Below, one piece after another: positions 24,901 to 35,964 of a stretch of DNA of 64,000 nt. This DNA is from Edaphochlamys debaryana (Eukaryota; Chlorophyta; Chlorophyceae; Chlamydomonadales). The position numbers and the translations under genes were made by a program. Below the pieces are notes generated by a model, which worked only from the letters and a program-made list of their open reading frames with translations, was not told where the DNA came from and did no database searches. The DNA is taken from positions 61,547 to 125,546 of the forward strand of contig JAEHOE010000214.1 of NCBI GenBank assembly GCA_016858145.1, written 5' to 3'. Numbering within the stretch: the first letter of the stretch is position 1; every line of letters begins with the position of its first letter.

Positions 24901-27900
24901 GCTGGTCCGCATTCCTTGGCGCCAGTCCGGATGGAGAAGAGCACGGTCTGCTGAGCCGTATCGTTCATAAGCCAGCGCACCCACTGAACGTAGGTGGAGG
25001 CGTTCCCCGAGGGCCAGGGCCGGGTCTGGTCAGTGCCTCCGGTTACAGGAGCGCCGCCAGGCGCAAATATAATTGTGCTGGCCGTGTCTCCCTCGCACAC
25101 GCTGTCGATGTCCCCCGTCAGGGCCTGCAGCAGGTGCCGCCCGGACAGGCCGCCGCGAGACGAGCCGCTGCGGCGGCCCGCGGGCGGAGGGGCCTGGCGG
25201 CCTCGAGCACCGCACAGGTGCTGCCAGGCCGGGGGTAGGTGAGGACGACGGGGCAGTAGAGGAACATGACTCCGTTGTCGCGTTTGTAGAGGCACTCCTC
25301 CGAGTTCACGTTGATGTCAATGCACGTGGCCTGATCGCCACAGGCACGAGAGTTGAACGGCGGGGCGTCAAGTTGTGTCGTGTTGCCCGAGGTCTCGCAA
25401 CGTCGCACGGGGGGCGGCGGCGGCGGCGGAGGGGGCGGAGGCGGCGGGAACGGTGCCAAGGGCGGAGCATCCACTTTGGAACTCTGAGGTCTCGGAGCAG
25501 GTGGAGGTAAAGCAGAGGAAGGCGGTTTGGCAGGCGGGGATGGTGGGGCGGGCACTGACGGGGACGGCAAAGGCGTCAGCGGCGGGGGCGGGGGTGGTGG
25601 CGGGCTTCTAACCGGTACGGGAGGGCTAGCCGAAGGCGTGCTGGGTGGCGAGGGGGGAAGCGACGGAGAGTTGATCGGGGTCCCAGGTGGTGGTGGCGGT
25701 GGGGGTGGGGGCAAAGTCGGGGGGTGACTGCTCGGCGAAGGCGGTGGCGTTGTCGGCGGCTGCGGAGCGGGCGCGCCGGGGGGCGGTGAGGGTGGGTATC
25801 GGGCGGCGGAGGTGGCGGCACAACAGGAGAGGACGGAGGCGGCGCATTCGGAGGCGGTGGCGGCGGGGCGTTGGGAGGTGTCGGCAGGAAGGGGCATGTG
25901 TCCGTGTAGTTGGCATGGATGCACCCAGGAGCGCCGGCAAGATCCACCATCTCGGCCGAGAGGCCCACGCCAGCGGTGTCGGCGTTGCAGTAAGCGCCCG
26001 CCAGCAGTGCGCGGCGGTGCCCCGAGGGGCTTGGCGTGGACCCCTCGAGGGCAGTCCCAACCCACACCGGCAACAATGCCTGGACGGAAGCATCCAGCTT
26101 TTGGCCGTCCGCGAAGGAAAGCAGCTGGCCGCAGACCTTGATCGAAGGGAAGATAGCGTTCACAGGGTCTGATGCCACGTTGCACTCCGAGAGGGTGAAA
26201 TTCTTGGTGATGGTGGCGCTCACATCAGCCGCGGCTGTCAGCATGTCCGAGGCAACCTGGGCTGCTGTGTCGTCGCACGCCTGGGAACTCAAAACGACTA
26301 GCGACCCAACCGGCGGCTTAATAGTGATCAGCGCGCAGACGTCACAGAAATCTGGCGGCGGCGCAACCGGCGGCGGCGGCGGTGGTGCAACTGGCGGCGG
26401 CGTCGGGGGAGTGTTCGGAGGAGGAGGCGGGGGCGTGTTAGGAGGCGGCGGCGGCGGCGTGTTCGGCGGCGGCGGGGGAGGAGTGTTGGGCGGAGGCGGC
26501 GGGGGCGTGTTCGGAGGAGGCGGGGGCGTGTTAGGAGGCGGCGGCGGCGGCGGGTTCGGCGGCGGCGGGGGAGGAGTGTTGGGCGGAGGCAGCGGGGGCG
26601 TGTTCGGAGGAGGAGGCGGGGGCGTGTTAGGAGGCGGCGGCGGCGGCGTGTTCGGCGGCGGCGGGGGAGGAGTGTGGGGCGGAGGCGGCGGGGGCGTGTT
26701 CGGAGGAGGAGGCGGGGGCGTGTTAGGAGGAGGCGGCGGCGGCGTGTTCGGCGGCGGCGGGGGAGGAGTGTTGGGCGGAGGCGGCGGGGGCGTGTTCGGA
26801 GGAGGGGGCGGGGGCGTGTTAGGAGGCGGCGGCGGCGGCGTGTTCGGCGGCGGCGGGGGAGGAGTGTTGGGCGGAGGCGGCGGGGGCGTGTTCGGAGGAG
26901 GAGGCGGGGGCGTGTTAGGAGGCGGCGGCGGCGGCGTGTTCGGCGGCGGCGGGGGAGGAGTGTGGGGCGGAGGCGGCGGGGGCGTGTTCGGAGGAGGAGG
27001 CGGGGGCGTGTTAGGAGGAGGAGGCGGGGGCGTGTTAGGAAGCGGCAGCGGCGGCGTGTTTGGCGGCGGCGGGGGAGGAGTGTTGGGCGGAGGCGGCGGG
27101 GGCGTGTTCGGAGGAGGAGGCGGCGGCGTGTTGGGAGGCGGCGGCGGCGGCGTGTTCGGCGGAGGCGGCGGGGGCGTGTTCGGAGGAGGAGGCGGGGGCG
27201 TGTTAGGAGGCGGCGGCGGCGGCGTGTTCGGCGGCGGCGGGGGAGGAGTGTTGGGCGGAGGCGGCGGGGGCGTGTTCGGAGGAGGAGGCGGGGGGCGTGT
27301 TAGGAGGCGGCGGCGGCGGCGTGTTCGGAGGCGGCGGGGGAGGAGTGTTGGGCGGAGGCGGCGGGGGCGTGTTCGGAGGAGGAGGCGGGGGCGTGTTAGG
27401 AGGCGGCAGCGGCGGCGTGTTCGGCGGCGGCGGGGGAGGAGTGTTGGGCGGAGGCGGCGGGGGCGTGTTCGGAGGAGGAGGGCGGGGGCGTGTTAGGAGG
27501 AGGAGGCGGCGGCGTGTTAGGAGGCGGCGGCGGCGGCGTGTTCGGCGGCGGCGGGGGAGGAGTGTTGGGCGGAGGCGGCGGGGGGCGTGTTCGGAGGAGG
27601 AGGCGGGGGCGTGTTAGGAGGCGGCGGCGGCGGCGTGTTCGGCGGCGGCGGGGGAGGAGTGTTGGGCGGAGGCGGCGGGGGCGTGTTCGGAGGAGGAGGC
27701 GGGGGCGTGTTAGGAGGCGGCGGCGGCGGCGTGTTCGGAGGCGGCGGGGGAGGAGTGTTGGGCGGAGGCGGCGGGGGCGTGTTCGGAGGAGGAGGCGGGG
27801 GGCGTGTTAGGAGGCGGCGGCGGCGGCGTGTTCGGCGGCGGCGGGGGAGGAGTGTTGGGCGGAGGCGGCGGGGGCGTGTTCGGAGGAGGAGGCGGGGGCG

Positions 27901-30900
27901 TGTTAGGAGGAGGCGGCGGCGGGCGTGTTCGGCGGCGGCGGGGGAGGAGTGTTGGGCGGAGGCAGCGGGGGCGTGTTCGGAGGAGGAGGCGGGGGCGTGT
28001 TAGGAGGCGGCGGCGGCGGCGTGTTCGGCGGCGGCGGGGGAGGAGTGTGGGGCGGAGGCGGCGGGGGCGTGTTCGGAGGAGGAGGCGGGGGCGTGTTAGG
28101 AGGCGGCGGCGGCGGCGTGTTCGGAGGCGGCGGGGGAGGAGTGTTGGGCGGAGGCGGCGGGGGCGTGTTCGGAGGAGGAGGCGGGGGCGTGTTAGGAGGC
28201 GGCAGCGGCGGCGTGTTCGGCGGCGGCGGGGGAGGAGTGTTGGGCGGAGGCGGCGGGGGGCGTGTTCGGAGGAGGAGGCGGGGGCGTGTTAGGAGGAGAA
28301 GGCGGGGGCGTGTTAGGAGGCGGCGGCGGCGGCGTGTTCGGCGGCGGCGGGGGAGGAGTGTTGGGCGGAGGCGGCGGGGGCGTGTTCGGAGGAGGAGGCG
28401 GGGGCGTGTTAGGAGGCGGCGGCGGCGGCGTGTTCGGCGGCGGCGGGGGAGGAGTGTTGGGCGGAGGCGGCGGGGGCGTGTTCGGAGGAGGAGGCGGGGG
28501 CGTGTTAGGAGGCGGCGGCGGCGGCGTGTTCGGAGGCGGCGGGGGAGGAGTGTTGGGCGGAGGCGGCGGGGGCGTGTTCGGAGGAGGAGGCGGGGGCGTG
28601 TTAGGAGGCGGCGGCGGCGGCGTGTTCGGCGGCGGCGGGGGAGGAGTGTTGGGCGGCGGCGGCGGGGGGCGTGTTCGGAGGAGGAGGCGGGGGCGTGTTA
28701 GGAGGAGGCGGCGGCGGCGTGTTCGGCGGCGGCGGGGGAGGAGTGTTGGGCGGAGGCAGCGGGGGCGTGTTCGGAGGAGGAGGCGGGGGCGGGTTAGGAG
28801 GCGGCGGCGGCGGCGTGTCCGGCGGCGGCGGGGGAGGAGTGTGGGGCGGAGGCGGCGGGGGCGTGTTCGGAGGAGGAGGCGGGGGCGTGTTAGGAGGCGG
28901 CGGCGGCGGCGTGTTAGGAGGCGGCAGCGGCGGCGTGTTCGGCGGCGGCGGGGGAGGAGTGTTGGGGCGGAGGCGGCGGGGGCGTGTTCGGAGGAGGGGG
29001 CGGGGGCGTGTTAGGAGGCGGCGGCGGCGGCGTGTTCGGCGGCGGCGGGGGAGGAGTGTTGGGCGGAGGCGGCGGGGGCGTGTTTCGGAGGAGGAGGCGG
29101 GGGCGTGTTAGGAGGCGGCGGCGGCGGCGTGTTCGGCGGCGGCGGGGGAGGAGTGTTGGGCGGGAGGCGGGCGGGGGCGTGTTCGGAGGAGGAGGCGGGG
29201 GGCGTGTTAGGAGGCGGCGGCGGCGGCGTGTTCGGCGGCGGCGGGGGAGGAGTGTTGGGCGGAGGCGGCGGGGGCGTGTTCGGAGGAGGAGGCGGGGGCG
29301 TGTTAGGAGGCGGCGGCGGCGGCGTGTTCGGCGGCGGCGGGGGAGGAGTGTTGGGCGGAGGCGGCGGGGGCGTGTTCGGAGGAGGCGGCGGGGGCGTGTT
29401 CGGAGGAGGAGGCGGGGGCGTGTTAGGAGGCGGCGGCGGCGGCGTGTTCGGCGGCGGCGGGGGGGGAGTGTTGGGCGGAGGCGGCGGGGGCGTGTTCGGA
29501 GGAGGAGGCGGGGGCGTGTTAGGAGGCGGCGGCGGCGGCGTGTTTGGCGGCGGCGGGGGAGGAGTGTTGGGCGGAGGCGGCGGGGGCGTGTTCGGAGGAG
29601 GAGGCGGGGGCGTGTTAGGAGGAGGAGGCGGGGGCGTGTTAGGAGGCGGCAGCGGCGGCGTGTTTGGCGGCGGCGGGGGAGGAGTGTTGGGCGGAGGCGG
29701 CGGGGGGGAGTGTTCGGAGGAGGAGGCGGGGGGCGTGTTAGGAGGCGGCGGCGGCGGCGTGTTCGGCGGCGGCGGGGGAGGAGTGTTGGGCGGAGGCGGC
29801 GGGGGCGTGTTCGGAGGAGGAGGCGGGGGCGTGTTAGGAGGCGGCGGCGGCGGCGTGTTCGGCGGCGGCGGGGGACGGGTGTTGGGCGGAGGCGGCGGGG
29901 GGCGTGTTCGGAGGAGGAGGCGGGGGCATGTTAGGAGGCGGCGGCGGCGACGTGTTCGGCGGCGGCGGGGGAGGAGTGTTGGGCGGCGGCGGCGGGGGCG
30001 TGTTCGGAGGAGGAGGCGGGGGCGTGTTAGGAGGCGGCGGCGGCGGCGTGTTCGGCGGCGGCGGGGGAGGAGTGTTGGGCGGAGGCGGCGGGGGAGTGTT
30101 CGGAGGAGGAGGCGGGGGCGTGTTAGGAGGCGGCGGCGGCGGCGTGTTCGGCGGCGGCGGGGGAGGAGTGTTGGGCGGAGGCGGCGGGGGCGTGTTCGGA
30201 GGAGGAGGCGGGGGCGTGTTAGGAGGCGGCGGCGGCGGCGTGTTCGGCGGCGGCGGGGGAGGAGTGTTGGGCGGAGGCGGCGGGGGGGTGTTCGGAGGAG
30301 GGGGCGGGGGCGTGTTAGGAGGCGGCGGCGGCGGCGTGTTCGGCGGCGGCGGGGGAGGAGTGTTGGGCGGAGGCGGCGGGGGCGTGTTCGGAGGAGGAGG
30401 CGGGGGGCGTGTTAGGAGGCGGCGGCGGCGGCGTGTTCGGCGGCGGCGGGGGAGGAGTGTTGGGCGGAGGCGGCGGGGGCGTGTTCGGAGGAGGAGGCGG
30501 GGGGCGTGTTAGGAGGCGGCGGCGGCGGCGTGTTCGGCGGCGGCGGGGGAGGAGTGTTGGGCGGAGGCGGGCGGGGGCGTGTTCGGAGGAGGAGGCGGGG
30601 GCGTGTTAGGAGGGCGGCGGCGGCGGCGTGTTTGGCGGCGGCGGGGGAGGAGTGTTGGGCGGAGGCGGCGGGGGCGTGTTCGGAGGAGAAGGCGGGGGGC
30701 GTGTTCGGAGGCGGCGGCGGCGGCGTGTTCGGCGGCGGCGGGGGAGGAGTGTTGGGCGGAGGCGGCGGGGGGGGGTTCGGAGGAGGGGGCGGGGGCGTGT
30801 TAGGGAGGCGGCGGCGGCGGCGTGTTCGGCGGCGGGCGGGGGAGGAGTGTTGGGCGGAGGCGGCGGGGGCGTGTTTGGAGGAGGGGGCGGGGGCGTGTTA

Positions 30901-33900
30901 GGAGGCGGCGGCGGCGGCGTGTTTCGGGCGGCGGGCGGGGGGAGGAGTGTTGGGCGGAGGCGGCGGGGGCGTGTTTCGGAGGAGGAGGCGGGGGCGTGTT
31001 AGGAGGCGGCGGCGGCGTGTTCGGCGGCGGCGGGGGAGGAGTGTTGGGCGGAGGCGGCGGGGGCGTGTTCGGAGGAGAAGGCGGGGGCGTGTTGGGAGGC
31101 GGCGGCGGCGGCGTGTTCGGCGGCGGCGGGGGAGGAGTGGGAGGGCTTGGAGGCGTAGGAGTCGTGAGTCCCTTTGGTGATGGAGGCGGCAACATAGGAG
31201 GCGCATCCGGAGGCTTGCAACTGCATATGATTTCGAACTCGCAGAACCCAAACCAGTTGTTGTTTACACTGGTGCAGACATCAGGGTAATCGCTGCCATG
31301 ATTCTTGGTCACCATCTTGCAGCCGGCATACGCAGTCTCCCAATTCGTTATGGCATGTCAAGGTTTTGAGGCATTCTAGCGTCGGGGCCCAGCGGTCATA
31401 GGTCCCCCACCTCCGCCCACGGCATGCACGCCGACAGAAGCCCACTCACCACATTGACGTGGACGATGACCCACACCTTCTGGGGCGTGTTGCAGGGGCG
31501 GCTGGGGTCCACCAGGTCGGACACCGCAACAACTATGGTGTTGACATTACTGCCGGACAAGGACTGCTGCACCAGGTCTGTGGGGCGCCAACGGGAAAGG
31601 CGAAGGTGCAGTAATCGCGAACCAGTGCGGGTTGGGTTACCATTGAGTCCGTCCCAGCCTTGGGCCCAGCCATACTCTAGCCCGTTGGCCCACTCACGGC
31701 CGTTGTTGGGTCGAGTGCAGTTTGGTGCCCCGATAGCCTCCCTCCAGACCGTGAAGTTTGTGTAGAACTCTGCAAGACGGGAAGCGGGCCAGTATGTTGG
31801 GCTCGTGAAGCGCCCTTACTTGAGGCCCCCGATGCTCCACTCCCTGATTGACTCCAAGATTATGCGCTGCAGTCTTAGCTCAGTGCACTAAGGCTCATTA
31901 ACTGCCGTACTGTCGTACCATACTGCAGCACTGAGCCTGTTGGCGCATCCACGGTCGTCACGACCGCCTGCAGGGTGTCGCCTATGATCTGGACGCTGAA
32001 GTTTCCCACGTCATAGGTCTGTCCCCCAATGATGTCGCCAAGCACCAAAGAGAAGGTTGGTGAGTCACTGGTGGGGTCGACTAAGAGACACCCAGTCTGG
32101 GGCGGCGGCCGAGGAGGCTGGGATGGCTTGGGTGGGGGAGCCCTTGGGGGCAGTGGAGCTCTAGGGAGCCGTGGGGGTGACGGATTGCGTCTGGGCGGTG
32201 AGGGCTTGGGGCTGGGGGGTGAGGGCCTGGGGCTGGGCGGCGAGGGCCTGGGGCTGGGAGGCGTGGGGCTAGGAGGCGAGGGGCCAACGGCCTTCGGGCT
32301 CGGGGGCGCCGGAGGCGTGCACACGGCATTGCAGTTGATATAGAACACTCCGAAGCCGAACCAAGAAGAGACGCCCGGGTTGACGCAGGGTGCATAGTCG
32401 ATCCGGCTGCCCGTGACCATCAGCCACCCGAGGTAGGCAGTTTCCCCACTGGCCTGAGGGAGGGGGCAGGGGCAATACGCATCAATTCAGTGGATGGGGG
32501 GTAAGAGGCAGGCCCGGCAGGCTCAACCTGCACCCACCTGAGGGGGCGTGGGCGAGCGCCCCACGTCGCACCCCCACGACAGAGCCGCACTTCCGCTGCG
32601 GAACTTCTGCAACCCCCCTCCACGTTCCCCCGCCCCTCACCATGTCCATGTGCACGATGAGGAAGAAGTCGCCCCGGCAGCCGTCCTCGAGGTTCAACAA
32701 GCTCAGGGGCTTAACCAGCACCTGCGTGTAGCTGTTCGAGTCCGCAAGCTGGCTGAAGTCCATCAATCCGGGAGAGGGCCGGCTGCACTTGGGCCTCGTG
32801 TCCTTTACCGCTTTGAAGAAAGTGGTGTTGTCGGCGTAAAACTCCCAGTTGAGGGAGCTGCCTTGCTGGAGCGGCTCCGTGGTCTGCACCACGATCTCGA
32901 TGTTGCTGCCCACCACCCGCACAGTGGCACTGCCCACCAGCGTGTCCTGGTCCGCGTAGATGGGGCCCGTGGCAACGGAGCCGTCGGGCTGGGTGACCGA
33001 GTAGCAGTCGGTGGAGCAGGGAGAGGGAGGGAGGGGCCGGGGGCTGGGCGGTCGTGACGCGGGCGGGCGGCAAGCATCATTGCAGGTGATGTTGAAGAGC
33101 GCATAACCAAACTCAATGTCGACGAGATCGCCGCACGGCACGTAGTCATTGCGGGTGTGCGTGACCATGTCCCAGCCAACGTACGCAATCTCGCCCTTCC
33201 ACTGCGGGATCATGAAAGGGTGGACGCGTGTGAGCACAACGAAGGCACCTCAATGCTCAAGGAGAGCAGCACGCAGGTGCAGGGACAACTCAAACGGGGC
33301 TGGCCCGGCGTGCAGACGCGAAGCCAATGGGCAGGTTGGGCAAGCTGCACGTCTGAGTGCCGTACGCGGTGACCGCGTTGAAGAAGGTGGTATCTGAGTA
33401 GAAGCCGAACGAGATGTCGCTGCCAGCCTTGAGGGGTTTGGACGTGACGAGGGTCACCTCAACACGGCCCGCCACGACGCGAATAGAGGCGCTGCCGACA
33501 GTCGTCAAGGTGCTCGCAACGATGATGGGGCCGGTGGGCGCAGAGCCGTTCTTAGAGGTCACCGAGTAGCACTCTGTGGGGCTGGGGGGCCTGGGGGGGA
33601 GTGGGGGCCGGGGGGGCCGGGGCGGGGGCTTCTTGAAGGTGGCGCCAGTGCCGTCAGTGGTCACAATTGAGGGGTCTGAGGGGTCGATGGGCAGCGAGAC
33701 CACGGGTGCGTCGAAGCCGGGTGGGCGTGGAACACTGACGGTCCACGCGCACTCAGTAGGGCTGGCGGGCTCAACGCAGCCGGCGGCAGTGGTATCTCCA
33801 GAGGCCGGCAGGCGAGGTCCGCATGCAGCCACCCAGCCGGGGGCGCCAGGGAGCTCCGCAACAGAGGGGGTGTCTGGGGGCAGGTGGGGCGCAGGGGAGA

Positions 33901-35964
33901 GCAAAGCGATGAGTAAGGGGGAGGCGACGCGGTGGAACGCAGATTGAGGTTGACCAGGGCAAGCTACCCACGCCTTCAGCCCCTCACCGCTTGCTTGGCA
34001 TCCGGCACCGCCACCATCAAACCCGAACAGGAGGCTGGACTGCATGTCGTCCGGCAGCCACCGCGCCCACTGGCAGAAGCTCCCTGGGGGTCGGGGGCGC
34101 GGAACGTGTGAGCGCAGCGCGGTACATGCAGGGCCAGTCACGAATCCTTCGTTTACCATACACGTACAACTTTCAAGCCGCCACGCGTCGCGGGGACGGT
34201 TCTGCGAGCGCTCTCCAACCTCCTCCAGCCCATAGGACACGAACCCCGTGACGGCGACACACAGCAGAAGCCCGGCACCCCATCCCCATACACGCCCTCA
34301 TACTGTGGCCCATTACGTCAACACTCGCCATAGCGCACTGTCCAGAGGGCTCAAGGGCCAGTGTTTCCTCGCGCACACACACATCGCGCACAGGTGCAGT
34401 GAATCAGGCTGTTGCTTGTTATCGGAGACTTCATAGTGTGCATGAAGGCGACAAAGCGGGCTGACGGCTTCGCGCAACCGAACTCGAGCTGGGCGTCAAA
34501 GCCTGGCCAAGAGGCCGGCCTGCTTTACAAAATCAAGCTGTAGCTTACAGAGTAGAGTATGCGTTTTGACAGTCGGGTACCACGCGCAGCACGTAGTAAT
34601 CAGGAGTCATCCCAGTCCATGCGCACGCCCATCTCTTTGCGCGTCCCTTATCCCCATGGCCCTCTCACCGCAAGTGCGGCATGGTCTATGGCTAATTCAC
34701 CTTCAGGCCCCTTGGGGGTTAGGACCCCTGTTCCGCCAGAGGGCCCCACTGATCAGCCCCAAGCCAGGCCAAGCCCCTGGACCCCTGACGCCGACTCTAT
34801 ATATCCCCAGGACGCCTAGGCTGCCGCAGGCTTCAGTTGCGCCATCTCGGGCGTTGGCGGACCTCCACCTTCACACACAGAGGTGAGCCCCCCCGGGTAC
34901 GCCCAAGGTAAGCTGGGCTACGGCGCTGCTATCCGACTGGGCTACGGGCGTTCCCTCGGGCTTGGCTGCGCGCTGGCACCTACGCCCTCAACCAAGCGCT
35001 ACGCTTCGTTGATGTCTTCTACCCGTGACCCAAGCCTTACCCCCGACTCACCCCTCCAGATTTCAGATGCGCCCGTGTCTCCTGTGCTTGATAGTCCGGG
35101 CCCAGGGTACCACGGGGTTAGCGTGTCGGCCGCACAAATGCTGATCGTGCTTGGGCAGTTGGCATCGTCTCTGAGTTTGGCGCACACTGGGCAGTAGAGT
35201 ACTGAGATGTCATCTTCGGATTGCGTAGGAGCACTGCTCGGTGTTGATGGAGAGAGCAAGGCAGCTGCGGTTCACAGCAAGCGGAGCAAGGGCGATGGCG
35301 GGTGTAGAAGAAAACAACGAAGCGAAGCGCTTGGTTGTGGCGTAGGGCGTGTTCCGCTGACTATGGGGGGTGGAGGGTGGGTGTAGCAGACACGCTCCTC
35401 GCCTCAAGGATACGGAGGCGATGACGCACGAGAGTGGGGTTCCTGTCAAGTCTAGACCTGCCTTTTAAGACGCATCTACTACAGTGGGCAACAAGGAAGT
35501 GCCCAGAAGCGCCTTCCCGCGTTCCGGGTTCCAGCTGTCGGGCCCGCGACCTCCCAACGTCCCAAGGGTTTACCGGAACGCGACGGGGTACCCATTGCAC
35601 CAGCTATCCCTTCTACCTGAACGCGGCACCGCAGCTAGACAGGTCTTGAGCTGCGCGGGCGGCACGGTGGCAATAATCATATCAATCCGGTACCTCCCCA
35701 GGGCGGAAATATAGACGCGCAAGGTGGCTAATCATGCCACGATACGTGATACGCCCCGAACGCGACACGTATCGAAATCTCGTGCGTGAGGGCAAGGGTG
35801 CCGGAACTGGTGCCGCAACCGCCGAAACTCGGTCCCGTGCCCCGGGCTGCCGGCCTGCCTCCCCGCACGTGCCGTCTATCCACGGCAGAGAGCTTACTTG
35901 ACTCCGATCTCGTGTGCCACAAGGCGCTGGCGAGAAGCGCGACGATAAGCACGGGTAGCGCCAT
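21979..35964 (-). CDS. Giant pherophorin A (ECM protein), frame broken as assembled
   Basis: Proposed exons: 35964-35898 (signal peptide, start MALPVLIVALLASALW; link tentative), 34083-33988, 33873-33296 (end tentative), 33201-32641, 32453-31919, 31769-31698, 31577-31450, 31336-24775 (giant), 24618-24321, 24164-23835, 23722-23419, 23281-23219, 23050-23030, 22884-22802, 22584-22462, 22342-22275, 22126-21979 (TAG). Order in the protein: a Cys/Trp segment (CQWARWLPDD); three copies of a module with CYSVT...FY...F and AYxGxxMVT halves; NTPPPPPP rod; DUF3707 domain (DFCDVCALITIKPP... IKVCGQLLSFADGQKL); Pro linker; two Cys/Trp modules (VQWVRW, CQWVRW, VPRPGG); terminal pherophorin domain (FPFCAC, HCFDLDIASCDPSRPCCG, KIE, SLCFI, DFCYDGGNGVC, SCCPT); basic tail ERRRRR. 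Pherophorins are secreted hydroxyproline-rich matrix glycoproteins. Two one-base frame breaks outside the array, and more within it, prevent continuous reading. Confidence 0.75.
25189..25192 (-). other. Frameshift in pherophorin A relative to B (G4 versus G5)
   Basis: The top strand reads GCGGAGGGGCC here but GCGGAGGGGGCC at the matching place in gene B (G run 41354-41358). One missing base moves the frame after STCAVLEAARP, so the downstream SSRGGLSGRHLLQALTGDID segment is in another phase. Gene B reads straight through. Confidence 0.8.
25795..25805 (-). other. Second frameshift in the pherophorin A Pro linker
   Basis: Upstream the DUF3707 frame ends in VVPPPPPPD; the Pro-rich frame resumes in the next phase as PPSPPPGAPAPQPP. 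The shift equals one missing base and has the same sign as the one at 25189-25192, so they do not cancel. Exact position is uncertain within about 10 nt. Confidence 0.65.
26411..31138 (-). repeat. Array A: 96-bp higher-order repeats coding for NTPPPPPP
   Basis: About 4.7 kb, or 49 units of 96 bp. Each unit holds four 24-bp subunits, read on the top strand as GTGTTC GGAGGAGGAGGCGG, GTGTTA GGAGGCGGC, GTGTTC GGCGGCGGCG and GTGTTG GGCGGAGGC, each coding on the minus strand for Asn-Thr-Pro6. The Thr codon after the fourth subunit is almost always ACG in this copy. One-base changes occur about once per few units, most often an extra G in the run before CGTGTTA. Confidence 0.95.

Noticed and set aside
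34883..35197. Top-strand 104-residue frame in the long intron of gene A
   Set aside because: No homology that I recognise; the repeated GYGAAIRLGYG look is too weak to support a gene or element.
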